Below are positions 25,161-33,401 of a stretch of 64,000 nucleotides of DNA, piece by piece. Origin of the DNA: Schauerella fraxinea (lineage in GTDB: Bacteria > Pseudomonadota > Gammaproteobacteria > Burkholderiales > Burkholderiaceae_B); the NCBI GenBank assembly GCA_030849945.1, contig JAVDKK010000004.1, positions 686,851 through 750,850 on the forward strand. The letters run 5' to 3'. Positions within the stretch are counted from its first letter, which is position 1, and each line of letters begins with the position of its first letter. Both the position numbers and the translations under genes were made by a program. The notes beneath the pieces were generated by a model that was not told the DNA's origin, made no database searches, and saw only the letters and a program-made list of their open reading frames with translations.

Positions 25161-26138
25161 ATGCCGAGTCGCTTGTTGCAGTACATGTTGTACGTCGCTT
25201 CCACAGCGGCGATGTCCGTGGGACTCATGTCGGCGGCACATGCCGCCGAGCCTTGGCCGACTAGGCCGATCAAGCTGGTGGTCCCTTTCTCGGCTGGCGG
25301 CAGCAACGACGTCATTGCAAGGCGGCTCGCAGACCGCCTCACCCAGAACACCGGACAAACCGTCATCGTCGAGAATCGCGGCGGCGCCGGCGGTGTGGTG
25401 GGCGCGAATGCCGTCGCGACCGCTCAGCCGGACGGCTACACGTTCCTCTTCAGCTCTGGGTCTATCGCCACCAGCGCCGCCGTGCAAAAGACGCCTTACG
25501 ACGTCGAACGCGCATTCGAGGCGGTGTCGCGTGTAGCAACAGCCCCCTTCGTCATCCTGGTACGGCAAGATCTACCCGTCAAAAACGTGGCTGAACTCGT
25601 TGCCTACGCGCGCGCCAATCCTGGCGTACTCAATTACGGCAGTGCCGGGTTGGGCGACAGCACGCAAATGGCCACGGAGCTATTCAAAAGCGCGGCCGGC
25701 ATCGACGTTCAACAAGTGGGATACAACGGCATCGCGCCCGCGCAGCTCGATCTGCTCGCCGGACGTCTTGATATGGTCATCACAACTGTGGCGTCGATCA
25801 AGGGCACGAGCGCGGATCAGTTGCCCAAGCTTGCGTTTACGACGGCGCAACGTGATCCCGAATACCCCCAAGTTCCTACCGTGCGCGAGGCCGGAATCGA
25901 TTATGTGGTTGAGGTGTGGTGGGGCGTGTTTGCGCCCGCCGGCGTACCCGCCAATATCCGCGATCAGCTCAACAAAGAGATCGCGCGCGTGGTAGCCGAA
26001 CCTGCATTTGCCCAATTCTTGAAGACGGCGGGTGCCCAAGCCACACCGTCCACACCGCAAGCCTTGCAGACCACACTCAGCGAGGACTTCAAAACGTGGT
26101 CCAACGTCGCCACCCGCGTTGGCATCAGCCAACGTTAA
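25161..26138 (+). CDS. Bug-family (TctC-type) extracytoplasmic solute receptor
   Basis: A 325-residue periplasmic binding protein. A signal peptide (MPSRLLQYMLYVASTAAMSV, cleavage near AHA/AEP) precedes the family start PTRPIKLVVPFSAGGSND. The ENRGGAGGVVGANAVATAQP, DGYTFLFSSGS and WWGVFAPAGVP blocks are typical Bug motifs. It is an orphan with no TctAB. It starts an operon with an amidase, an isochorismatase-type hydrolase and a GntR regulator, so its ligand may be an amide or a carboxylate released by the amidase. It is distinct from the Bug protein at 3946, with only moderate similarity by eye. Confidence 0.88.
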   Translation: MPSRLLQYMLYVASTAAMSVGLMSAAHAAEPWPTRPIKLVVPFSAGGSNDVIARRLADRLTQNTGQTVIVENRGGAGGVVGANAVATAQPDGYTFLFSSGSIATSAAVQKTPYDVERAFEAVSRVATAPFVILVRQDLPVKNVAELVAYARANPGVLNYGSAGLGDSTQMATELFKSAAGIDVQQVGYNGIAPAQLDLLAGRLDMVITTVASIKGTSADQLPKLAFTTAQRDPEYPQVPTVREAGIDYVVEVWWGVFAPAGVPANIRDQLNKEIARVVAEPAFAQFLKTAGAQATPSTPQALQTTLSEDFKTWSNVATRVGISQR

Positions 26139-26141
26139 ACC

Positions 26142-27899
26142 GTGTCCTCACCATTCGGAACGCTTGTGACGCAAGAAAGCACGCCACCGCCCTCGCCCTT
26201 GATAGACGCCATGCACAGTGCGATCGCGAGTACGACAGATACCCTGCACGGCATTACTTCACGCACCGGCGGCACGCACATCGCAAGCGAAGTGCTCCGG
26301 TTGAATGCCGCCGTATGCGCGGCAGCCGACGGACAACTCGACGGCCGTGCCCAACCAGGTGACTTTGGCGCGATGTTGATGTCAGCCGCCGATGGGATTG
26401 CATTGGAAACATCGACGCTATCGAAACGCGACGTGCATGTCACGAGCGTGCCAGCCTCACCATCAGGCGGGCAGTCTTCAGTGAGCCAGCCTGCGACATT
26501 GGCGGACGCTGCACGATTGATGGCGTCGGGCGCCGTCACGTCCGAATCGCTTACCCTCGCCGCCATTGCTCGCGCCCAGGCCGTTCAACCGCATCATCGC
26601 CCTTTTATCGCTTTGCATGCGGAGGCCGCCGTGGCACAAGCCCAGGAGCGCGATCGCGAGCGGCGTTCGGGCATGGCGCGTAGCGCGCTGCATGGGATCC
26701 CGCTTGCACACAAGGATTGCTTTGAGCGCAACGGGGCGCCGATGACAGTAGGATCGAAGGTTCCGGTGCTGCCAGTGCAAGGGGTGACGGCCACCGTACT
26801 CACACGTTTGTCCGTTGCCGGCGCGGTCGACCTGGGACCGCTGAACATGAACGAGATGGTGTGCGGACCGACTGGACAAAATCCCCATTTCGGCGATTGC
26901 ACGAATGCGTGGGACAGCAACCGTATCTCTGGCGGGTCATCCAGCGGCTCCGCAGTGGCCGTCGCACTCGGTGCGGCATTTGGTTCATTGGGGTCGGACA
27001 CGGGCGGATCGATCCGATTGCCGGCATCGATGAACGGCGTCTTTGGGCTCAAACCCACGTATGGCCTGGTCTCGCGGCACGGTTGCTTTCCACGCGCATT
27101 TTCCCTCGACTGTGTGGGTCCGATTGCACGTACCGCAGAAGACTGCGCGCTGCTATTGACGGCGATCGCCGGACACGACGCCGCCGATCCCACCAACTTG
27201 CCCGCGCCTGTGCACGACTATGCCGGCGCACTGCTGCAGACTGCCGATCGCAATAGCCGAATTGGCATACTGACCGAGACCGGCGCGCTCGATGACGGCG
27301 TGGCCGCAACGTTCGACGGCTTCGTGACCACCGCGGCCTTGCACTACGGCGCATTGCGCCATGCCCCGTTCGAATCGCGCGACGCCTGCTATGCCATGGG
27401 CGACATCATCTCGAAGGTGGAAGCTGCCACGTTGCACGGCGCCTGGATGCGGCGTTATCCCGAACGATACTCACAGGCCGTCTATTCGCGCACCGAGCCC
27501 GGCCTGCACGTTCCGGCCGTGCGTTACCTGGAGGCGCTGTCCATGCGCGCCCGTCTGCTCGATGATTTTCTGCGTGGCCCGATGGCGCAATGCGATGTAT
27601 TGCTGCTTCCAACCGTGCCGATTCCCGTGCCGACGCGCGAGGCCGCCGACATGGAACATGGCGATCGCGTGTTCGACGTGGTGGCAGCGCTCACTCGCTT
27701 CACACGCGCCTTCAACTATCTAGGCTTGCCAGTGTTGAGCATGCCTATCGGCCTGGATGGAAACGGCATGCCCATCGGTGTGCAGCTCGTCGCTCGCCCC
27801 TTCGGCGAGGCCCGCCTGCTCGCGATGGCGCACGCGCTGAGCGGCGATATCGATTGGCAACGCACCTCGCTCAACAATCTCAGGAATCGACATGACTGA
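26142..27899 (+). CDS. Amidase-signature (AS) family hydrolase with N-terminal extension
   Basis: A 585-residue Ser-cisSer-Lys hydrolase that cleaves C-N bonds in amides. The AS core starts around residue 115 (PATLADAARLMASGAV) and carries Lys191 in PLAHKDCF, GGSSSGS at residues 264-270 and GSDTGGSIRLPAS with the nucleophilic Ser. The first about 110 residues (LRLNAAVCAAADGQLDGRA and on) form an extra region not seen in typical amidases. The reading begins at GTG 26142, only 3 bp after the receptor gene and without a clear ribosome-binding site, so the true start may lie further in (for example 26211). The downstream isochorismatase-like gene overlaps by 8 bp. The substrate is unknown. Confidence 0.82.
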   Translation: MSSPFGTLVTQESTPPPSPLIDAMHSAIASTTDTLHGITSRTGGTHIASEVLRLNAAVCAAADGQLDGRAQPGDFGAMLMSAADGIALETSTLSKRDVHVTSVPASPSGGQSSVSQPATLADAARLMASGAVTSESLTLAAIARAQAVQPHHRPFIALHAEAAVAQAQERDRERRSGMARSALHGIPLAHKDCFERNGAPMTVGSKVPVLPVQGVTATVLTRLSVAGAVDLGPLNMNEMVCGPTGQNPHFGDCTNAWDSNRISGGSSSGSAVAVALGAAFGSLGSDTGGSIRLPASMNGVFGLKPTYGLVSRHGCFPRAFSLDCVGPIARTAEDCALLLTAIAGHDAADPTNLPAPVHDYAGALLQTADRNSRIGILTETGALDDGVAATFDGFVTTAALHYGALRHAPFESRDACYAMGDIISKVEAATLHGAWMRRYPERYSQAVYSRTEPGLHVPAVRYLEALSMRARLLDDFLRGPMAQCDVLLLPTVPIPVPTREAADMEHGDRVFDVVAALTRFTRAFNYLGLPVLSMPIGLDGNGMPIGVQLVARPFGEARLLAMAHALSGDIDWQRTSLNNLRNRHD

Positions 27900-28599
27900 C
27901 ACTACCCCCTGGGACGCATACCTCAACGACGCCGATCGGGCCGTGCTTAAAAAAGGACGATTTGGACGCCGCATGGGATTTGGCGGCAACGCCGCCGTTA
28001 TCGTGATCGATGCACAGCGCTACATGGTGGGTGCACCGGGCGACGATGCACAATGGCCATCGAGCTGCGGCGATATTGGACGCAAGGCCGTGGGTGCTAT
28101 CGCTACGCTCGTGACTGCAGCGCAGGCAGCCAAGGTGCCCTGCTTTTTTACCCGTTTCGAACTTGCTGCCGACGGCAGCGACATTGGGGTGTACGGAAGC
28201 AAGCGCGATCTGCTGGATAGCCCGCATTGGTGCCTGGCCGCCACGTTGGGTGCAGAACTGGTGCCTGAGCTCACGCCGTCGGCGGGCGATGTGGTCTTCG
28301 TGAAGAAAAAGCCAAGCGGCTTTCATGGCACGCCGCTTCTGGGCTATCTGATCGATCGACATATCGACACTGTCATCATCGTGGGCGGCGCGACCAGCAA
28401 CTGCATTCGGGCAACCGTATTCGACGCCTCCTCCTATAATTTCCGCACGATCGTGCCGCATGAAGCGGTTTTCGACCGTATTCCGGTGTCCCACGCGATT
28501 TCGCTGTTCGACATGGATCGGCAGTTTGCCGACGTGGTGCCGCTGCAGGAAGTATTGAACTACTTCGACGTTGGGACGAACGCCGCCGCTCACCTTTGA
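27892..28599 (+). CDS. Isochorismatase-family cysteine hydrolase (N-carbamoylsarcosine amidase-like)
   Basis: A 235-residue cytoplasmic cysteine hydrolase. The Asp-Lys-Cys triad is readable: Asp in AAVIVIDAQRYM, Lys in VVFVKKKPSGFHGT, and Cys in GGATSNCIRATVFDA, which also carries the cis-peptide. The FHGTPLLGYL and EAVFDR motifs fit the N-carbamoylsarcosine amidase/maleamate amidase branch rather than true isochorismatases. It overlaps the amidase by 8 bp. The two hydrolases may act in sequence on one nitrogenous compound imported with help of the Bug receptor. Substrate unknown. Confidence 0.85.
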   Translation: MTDTTPWDAYLNDADRAVLKKGRFGRRMGFGGNAAVIVIDAQRYMVGAPGDDAQWPSSCGDIGRKAVGAIATLVTAAQAAKVPCFFTRFELAADGSDIGVYGSKRDLLDSPHWCLAATLGAELVPELTPSAGDVVFVKKKPSGFHGTPLLGYLIDRHIDTVIIVGGATSNCIRATVFDASSYNFRTIVPHEAVFDRIPVSHAISLFDMDRQFADVVPLQEVLNYFDVGTNAAAHL

Positions 28600-28619
28600 T
28601 TTCCCGAGAACACCTCAGC

Positions 28620-29291
28620 ATGAAAGCACCTGGCACCATTCCCTACTATCTACAGGAACAGATCAGGGAGCTCATCGTGACTGGCGACTATCGTCCCGGA
28701 CAACCGCTACGCGAGCAGGAACTCGAAAAACGGTTTGGGTCGAGCCGTGGTCCGATTCGCGAGGCGCTGCGCATGCTTGAGGTTCGGGGGTTGGTCACCC
28801 ATCAGCAACGACGGGGCTTTCGGGTCAAAGTATTCTCCGAAAGAGAAGTGCGCGATCTTTATCTTCTGCGCGCCGAACTCGAAGCGTATGCGATCACGCA
28901 ACTGGCCGGGGTAGCCGATCTGAACCCGCTGCTGGCCGATCTGCGTGCGCAACATGAGCAACTTACCGCCGCGCATGCCCGCGGCAAGCCACGACCTTAC
29001 CTCGCCGCACTGCTGAATTTCTACCGCAGCATCGCCACGTTCACCTGTAACGTGCCCCTCTGCGAAGTACTGGCCAAGCTCAACGAAACAGCTGAGCCGC
29101 TCAGGTATAACCTGCTGTCCCAAAAGATCCGCACGAGTGTGTCGCCGCAATATACGCAGCGCATCATCGATGCGCTCGCACGTTGTGACTTTGCCGAGGC
29201 TGCTCGGCTGAAGCGAGAGCACGTCATGCTCAATCTGCCGCACATCATTGCAACTTACGCCGCCGTTCGGTTCCCGGACGCGTCATCCTGA
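28620..29291 (+). CDS. GntR-family regulator, FadR/FCD subfamily
   Basis: A 223-residue regulator. The ATG at 28620 (MKAPGTIPYYLQEQIREL) is preferred over an upstream TTG. The winged helix is clear: GDYRPGQPLREQELEKRFG, then SSRGPIREALRMLEVRGLVTHQQRRGFRV. The C-terminal all-helical FCD domain follows, with LYLLRAELEAYAI at its start; the expected metal-binding His residues are not obvious by eye. It is the last gene of the Bug-amidase-hydrolase operon and the likely reader of the palindrome at 25071-25085. Confidence 0.88.
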   Translation: MKAPGTIPYYLQEQIRELIVTGDYRPGQPLREQELEKRFGSSRGPIREALRMLEVRGLVTHQQRRGFRVKVFSEREVRDLYLLRAELEAYAITQLAGVADLNPLLADLRAQHEQLTAAHARGKPRPYLAALLNFYRSIATFTCNVPLCEVLAKLNETAEPLRYNLLSQKIRTSVSPQYTQRIIDALARCDFAEAARLKREHVMLNLPHIIATYAAVRFPDASS

Positions 29292-29466
29292 CGCGATTAT
29301 TTCGCGTCAAAGCTGCCGCTCGTCGATCCTCACATGTGATCTGTACGAAGCACATGAAGGCTTGCGCAGACTGCCCAAGAAGCGCCCTCTTTCTCGCATG
29401 CGTGGACGCGCGGTCCCGTCGCGCCAATCTGCTGCATCGCACCACAAATCGTCAGGGTTTTCCCCC

Positions 29467-29523
29467 GCAATTCCCATTTATTGAGAATTGCATATGTGAC
29501 GAATGAGAATCGAGCCCTATGAT
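29467..29523 (+). promoter_or_regulatory. Promoter and inverted repeat upstream of iclR-type gene
   Basis: GCAATTC (29467-29473), 11 bp, GAATTGC (29485-29491) is a perfect 7-bp inverted repeat. Just behind it, TGTGAC (29495-29500), 17 bp, TATGAT (29518-29523) fits a sigma70 promoter, and an AAGGGG ribosome-binding site precedes the ATG at 29557. The repeat is a candidate autoregulatory site. The rest of the 265-bp gap 29292-29556 shows nothing else clear. Confidence 0.45.
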
Positions 29524-29556
29524 CTGAAAAAAACAGATCTACAAGGGGTTTTATCC

Positions 29557-30303
29557 ATGCCACCAGACCGTGCCATTACCGGCGGCGCCGATCGCGTACT
29601 GTCTGTGCTCGCCACCTTGGCGCAGCACGACCGTCCGCTGAGCATCGCGGCGCTCGTCGAGCGCACCGGGCTGGCACAAAGCACCTTGTATCGCCAGATC
29701 GCGCTGCTCAAGCGGTGGGGTTTCGTCTTTGAGCACGCCGGCGAATACGGCCCGGGCCCACTGTGCCTGCAGCTTGCGTGGGGCTTCGATCAATCGTCCT
29801 TTCTGGTGCATGAAGCGCAAGCCGATATGGCAGCACTGGCCGACGCCTCCGGCGAAACCGTGGGCTTGATGGCAGCCGTGAAAGATCAGGCGGTATGTTT
29901 GGACATGGTCGAGAGCCGCCACCCCCTGCGTTGTTCGTTCGTGAAAGGCCGCGGGTTGCCGTTGATCAATGGCGCGTCGGCCCGCTCGCTCATTGCGTTC
30001 ATGCCGGACGGCAAACGCCAATCCGTGCTGCATCAAATCGGCCGCACGATCGATGCCACCGCGCTCGCGCAGTTGAACGTCGCGCTCAACGATATCCGCG
30101 CTGCTGGCTTTGCCGTGACCGACGGCCAGGTCGACCCCGGCGTGTGGGGTGTGAGCGCTCCGATCTTTCAACGTCCGCAACAAGCGGTGGCCTCGCTCAC
30201 GCTGATGGCGCCCTCCACTCGCGCGGCCGATCGCGCGCCACAACTTACTGCCCTGACCGTCCAAGCCGCACAACGCATTTCTGCCCGTTTGCAAAGTCTC
30301 TGA
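29557..30303 (+). CDS. IclR-family transcriptional regulator
   Basis: A 248-residue regulator. The start at 29557 (MPPDRAITGGADRVLSVLAT) is taken because AAGGGG lies upstream and the IclR N-terminus normally begins just before the helix-turn-helix. The winged helix is PLSIAALVERTGLAQSTLYR and the effector domain contains VGLMAAVKDQAVCLDMVE, LPLINGASARSLIAFM and DPGVWGVSAPIF. It precedes the amino-acid ABC transporter/hutDF genes on the same strand, so it probably controls them, perhaps in response to a histidine breakdown product. The 66-bp gap to the transporter leaves room for a separate promoter. Confidence 0.87.
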   Translation: MPPDRAITGGADRVLSVLATLAQHDRPLSIAALVERTGLAQSTLYRQIALLKRWGFVFEHAGEYGPGPLCLQLAWGFDQSSFLVHEAQADMAALADASGETVGLMAAVKDQAVCLDMVESRHPLRCSFVKGRGLPLINGASARSLIAFMPDGKRQSVLHQIGRTIDATALAQLNVALNDIRAAGFAVTDGQVDPGVWGVSAPIFQRPQQAVASLTLMAPSTRAADRAPQLTALTVQAAQRISARLQSL

Positions 30304-30369
30304 CGCGCAATCCCATTTTCGCATGCTCGTTCTATTTTTTTCTCCTCCCTTTGCCTGAAGGATGTCCCC

Positions 30370-31113
30370 ATGCTGACCCGCCGCCGTCTTCTTTCCGCTA
30401 TCGCCACGCTTACGCTCGCCGCCTCCGCCGGTGTTGCACACGCCCAGGACACGATCCGCGCCGTCACCGACGCGACGTTCCCGCCTATGGAATTTGTCAA
30501 GGACGGCAAACGTACCGGCTTCGACATCGAACTCGTCGAAGCCTTGGGCCAGGCCATGGGTAAGAAGGTCGAATGGATCGACGTCGACTTCAAGGGTTTG
30601 ATTCCTGCCGTGTTGGCCGATCGCGCCGACATCGCCGTCTCGGCCATCTACATCACCGACGAACGTCGCAAAGTGGTCGACTTCACCGATTCGTACTACG
30701 CCGGCGGCTTGGTCGTCCTGACGAAGAAAGACGGCCCGATCAAAAGCCTGAAGGATCTCGACGGCAAGAACGTTTCGGTGCAGGTTGGCACGAAGTCGGT
30801 CAACTTCCTGAAGGACCAGTTTCCCAATGTGAAACGCGTGGAAGTCGAGAAAAATCAGGAGATGTTCAATCTGGTGCAGATCGGCCGCGCCGATGCCGCC
30901 GTAACGGGCAAGCCCGCCGCGAAGCTGTTTGCGCAAAGCACCAAGGACCTGACGGTGCTCGACGAACAGATCACCACCGAAGACTACGGCATCGCCGTGT
31001 CGAAGACCTCGCCGAAGTTGACGAAGAGCCTGAACGACGCGCTGAAGACGATCAAACAGAACGGCACGTACGACAAGATCGTCGCCAAGTGGTTCGAGGC
31101 GCCGGCACAATGA
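30370..31113 (+). CDS. Polar amino-acid ABC transporter, periplasmic binding protein
   Basis: A 247-residue family 3 solute-binding protein (HisJ/ArgT type). A signal peptide (MLTRRRLLSAIATLTLAASA, cleavage near AHA/QDT) precedes IRAVTDATFPPMEFVKDGKR and GFDIELVEALGQAMG, the classical ligand-pocket blocks, with DIAVSAIYITDERRKVVDFT further on. It overlaps the permease by 4 bp. With hutD and hutF downstream, histidine or a derivative is the likely cargo, but the basic amino acids arginine, lysine and ornithine are equally compatible with the family. Confidence 0.88.
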   Translation: MLTRRRLLSAIATLTLAASAGVAHAQDTIRAVTDATFPPMEFVKDGKRTGFDIELVEALGQAMGKKVEWIDVDFKGLIPAVLADRADIAVSAIYITDERRKVVDFTDSYYAGGLVVLTKKDGPIKSLKDLDGKNVSVQVGTKSVNFLKDQFPNVKRVEVEKNQEMFNLVQIGRADAAVTGKPAAKLFAQSTKDLTVLDEQITTEDYGIAVSKTSPKLTKSLNDALKTIKQNGTYDKIVAKWFEAPAQ

Positions 31114-31778
31114 ACCTGGACTTCTCTCCCGTCTTCGCCGACTGGGAGTCGCTAGCCAGCGGCGCCCTCGTCACCATCGAAATCACAGCGTTCGCGCTGC
31201 TGCTGGGCTGTGTGATTGGCCTCCTGGTCGGCATCGGCCGCCTCAATCCGCAGCGGCGCGTGGTGTATGGCCTGTGCAGCTTCTATCTGCTGTGCTTTCG
31301 CGGCACCCCGCTCCTGGTGCAGTTGTTTATCTGGTTCTACGGCTTGCCGCAGTTCGGCATCAAGCTGCCGGCTTTTGCGTGTGGGGTGCTGGGCCTCGCG
31401 ATGTACTCGGGCGCATATGTATCGGAAATCGTGCGCGGGTCGATCCAGTCGATCGACCGCGGCCAGGCCGAAGCGGCGCGTTCCCTGGGGATGTCGTCGG
31501 GTCAGGCCATGCGCATCATCATCTTGCCGCAAGCCGTGGTGCGCATGATTCCGCCGTTGGGCAACGAGTTCATCGCGCTCATCAAGAACTCGGCGCTGGT
31601 ATCGCTGCTCACGATCCACGACCTGATGCATGAGGGTCAAAAGATCATTGCCGTGTCGTACCGCTCGCTCGAAACCTATCTGGTGATTGCCTTGGTCTAC
31701 CTCGTCTTGACCACGATCACGACAACCATTTTGCGCTACATCGAAAACCGATTGCGCGCCGGAGGGATGGTGCAATGA
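31110..31778 (+). CDS. Polar amino-acid ABC transporter, permease
   Basis: A 222-residue inner-membrane protein of the HisM/GlnP family; one gene of this type can form a homodimer. The ATG at 31110 overlaps the binding-protein stop; a longer frame upstream is rejected. Hydrophobic helices start at residue about 18 (SGALVTIEITAFALLLGCVI), and the EAA cytoplasmic loop that contacts the ATPase is EAARSLGMSSGQAMRIIILP. It overlaps the ATPase by 4 bp (ATGA). Confidence 0.9.
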   Translation: MNLDFSPVFADWESLASGALVTIEITAFALLLGCVIGLLVGIGRLNPQRRVVYGLCSFYLLCFRGTPLLVQLFIWFYGLPQFGIKLPAFACGVLGLAMYSGAYVSEIVRGSIQSIDRGQAEAARSLGMSSGQAMRIIILPQAVVRMIPPLGNEFIALIKNSALVSLLTIHDLMHEGQKIIAVSYRSLETYLVIALVYLVLTTITTTILRYIENRLRAGGMVQ

Positions 31779-32605
31779 GCACGCCAGACATGATCCGTAT
31801 CCGCGACCTGCACAAGTCGTATGGCAGTCACAAGGTGCTCACCGGCATCGATTTCAGCGTGCCCACGTCGCAAGTGGTCGTGGTGATCGGCCCCAGCGGT
31901 TCGGGCAAGAGCACGCTCTTGCGCTGCTGCAATGGCCTCGAAGTGGCGCAGGAAGGCACGATCGAGATCGATGGCCGCGCCCTGCTCGAGCACGGCAGAT
32001 TGCTGCCCGAAGCGCAATTGAACGCCCTGCGCACGCAGGTCGGCATGGTCTTTCAATCGTTCAATCTGTTCCCGCATTTGTCGGTACTGGAAAACGTGAC
32101 GGTAGGGCCGCGCACGTTGCGTGGCATGCGTCGCGCCGAAGCCGACGCGCTCGCCATGACGCTGCTCGCCAAGGTCGGTCTGCAAGAGAAAACGGGTGCG
32201 ATGCCGGCAAGCCTTTCTGGCGGTCAGAAGCAGCGCGTAGCGATTGCGCGCGCGTTGGCGATGGAACCCAAGGTGATGCTGTTTGACGAGCCCACCTCCG
32301 CGCTCGACCCCGAACTGGTGGGTGAAGTGCTGCAGGTGATGAAGCTCCTGGCCAAGGAGGGCATGACGATGATGGTGGTGACCCACGAGATGGGCTTTGC
32401 GCGTGACGTGGCCGATGTGGTCGCCGTGATGGACGCCGGCCGCATCATCGAGTTGGGTACGCCGGAGGTTATCTTCACTGCGCCGCGCGAAGCCCGTACG
32501 CGAGAGTTCCTGCATGCGGTGTTGAGCGCGCAAGGGAGCGTCGCGGGCGCCCTGCCGCCGATTGCTTCGGTGGACGCCGCCGCTGCGGCCAACCCGTTGG
32601 CTTGA
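31775..32605 (+). CDS. Polar amino-acid ABC transporter, ATP-binding protein
   Basis: A 276-residue ATPase of the GlnQ/HisP family. Walker A GPSGSGKST, Q-loop MVFQSFNLFPHLSVLENV, signature LSGGQKQRVAIARAL, Walker B VMLFDEPTSALDP and H-loop VVTHEM are all present. The tail (after RTREFLHAVL) is about 30 residues longer than usual and Ala-rich. It completes a three-gene importer. A 24-bp triple repeat begins 2 bp after its stop codon, at the junction with hutD. Confidence 0.93.
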   Translation: MSTPDMIRIRDLHKSYGSHKVLTGIDFSVPTSQVVVVIGPSGSGKSTLLRCCNGLEVAQEGTIEIDGRALLEHGRLLPEAQLNALRTQVGMVFQSFNLFPHLSVLENVTVGPRTLRGMRRAEADALAMTLLAKVGLQEKTGAMPASLSGGQKQRVAIARALAMEPKVMLFDEPTSALDPELVGEVLQVMKLLAKEGMTMMVVTHEMGFARDVADVVAVMDAGRIIELGTPEVIFTAPREARTREFLHAVLSAQGSVAGALPPIASVDAAAAANPLA

Positions 32606-32606
32606 C

Positions 32607-32678
32607 GATAACGCCACGCCTTGGACGAGTGACCGCGCCATGCCTTGTGTGAGTGATAGCGCCATGCCTTGGATATCG
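32607..32678 (+). repeat. Three tandem 24-bp repeats at the transporter-hutD junction
   Basis: Units at 32607-32630, 32631-32654 and 32655-32678 share the core GCCATGCCTTG (ACG in unit 1) followed by a GAGT-like end in units 1-2. They lie between the ATPase stop and the hutD body. Read in the hutD frame, each unit is an 8-residue repeat (DNATPWTS, DRAMPCVS, DSAMPWIS), so two successive ATGs (32640, 32664) become possible hutD starts. Confidence 0.7.
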
Positions 32679-33401
32679 TTCGATGCCACCACATCTGCTA
32701 CGGTACCGTGGCGTAATGGCGGCGGTACGACGTGCGAGTTGCTTACGTTGGCTGCTGCCGATGGGGGCAACGGTGATGTGCCTGCCGGCGACGGCGCATT
32801 CGATGCACGCGTGAGCCTGGCGACCATCGCGCAACCTGGTCCGTTCTCGGCGTTTCCCGGTATCGATCGGCAGATCACCTTGATCGATGGGCCAGGCGTG
32901 CGCCTTACCGCCGAGAATGGCGCGTTCGATCATCGTCTTGAACAAGCGCTCGTGCCCTTTGCTTTCGACGGCGGCATGGCGTTGGATGCCACGTGGGCCA
33001 AAGACAGCGCCGGCAGCGGCACGGCTGCGCGCGTGCTCAATGTGATGACGCGGCGCGGGCGCTGCGAAGCAACGGTGCAGATCGTGACGACAAGCCATAC
33101 CGCCCGCGAAACCACGCCGTTATCGAACCGCACGGTAGCGCTGCGCATCGTCGCACGCGGAACGTGGCGCGTCGCAAACTCGCGGGATGACGGTGCAATC
33201 GCCACGTGGACCTTCGGTCAAGGCGCGTATCGGGATTCACTGCAGACTGATGCGCTTTCGCCAGGCAGCCGTACGCCAGATTCAAGTCTAAAGGACGCCG
33301 GTTCACGAGACGCAGGCGCATTCGATGATCTTTGCTTTACCCCGCTCACACCGGACGCCGCATTGATCGCCGTCCACATCACTTTTCTTGCAGCACCCTG
33401 A
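32664..33401 (+). CDS. hutD: HutD-family cupin protein (histidine utilisation accessory)
   Basis: A 245-residue bicupin-like protein of the HutD/Ves family, associated with histidine catabolism and thought to keep the pathway balanced; no enzymatic role is established. The family opening VPWRNGGGTTCEL is at residues about 13-25, with ISLATIAQPGPFSAFPGIDR (read here as VSLATIAQ...) and ITLIDGPGVRL following. I take the ATG at 32664 (MPWISFDA); the ATG at 32640 would add one 8-residue repeat unit. The C-terminal half has a Ser/Arg-rich loop that is not typical. It overlaps hutF at TGATG. Confidence 0.82.
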   Translation: MPWISFDATTSATVPWRNGGGTTCELLTLAAADGGNGDVPAGDGAFDARVSLATIAQPGPFSAFPGIDRQITLIDGPGVRLTAENGAFDHRLEQALVPFAFDGGMALDATWAKDSAGSGTAARVLNVMTRRGRCEATVQIVTTSHTARETTPLSNRTVALRIVARGTWRVANSRDDGAIATWTFGQGAYRDSLQTDALSPGSRTPDSSLKDAGSRDAGAFDDLCFTPLTPDAALIAVHITFLAAP

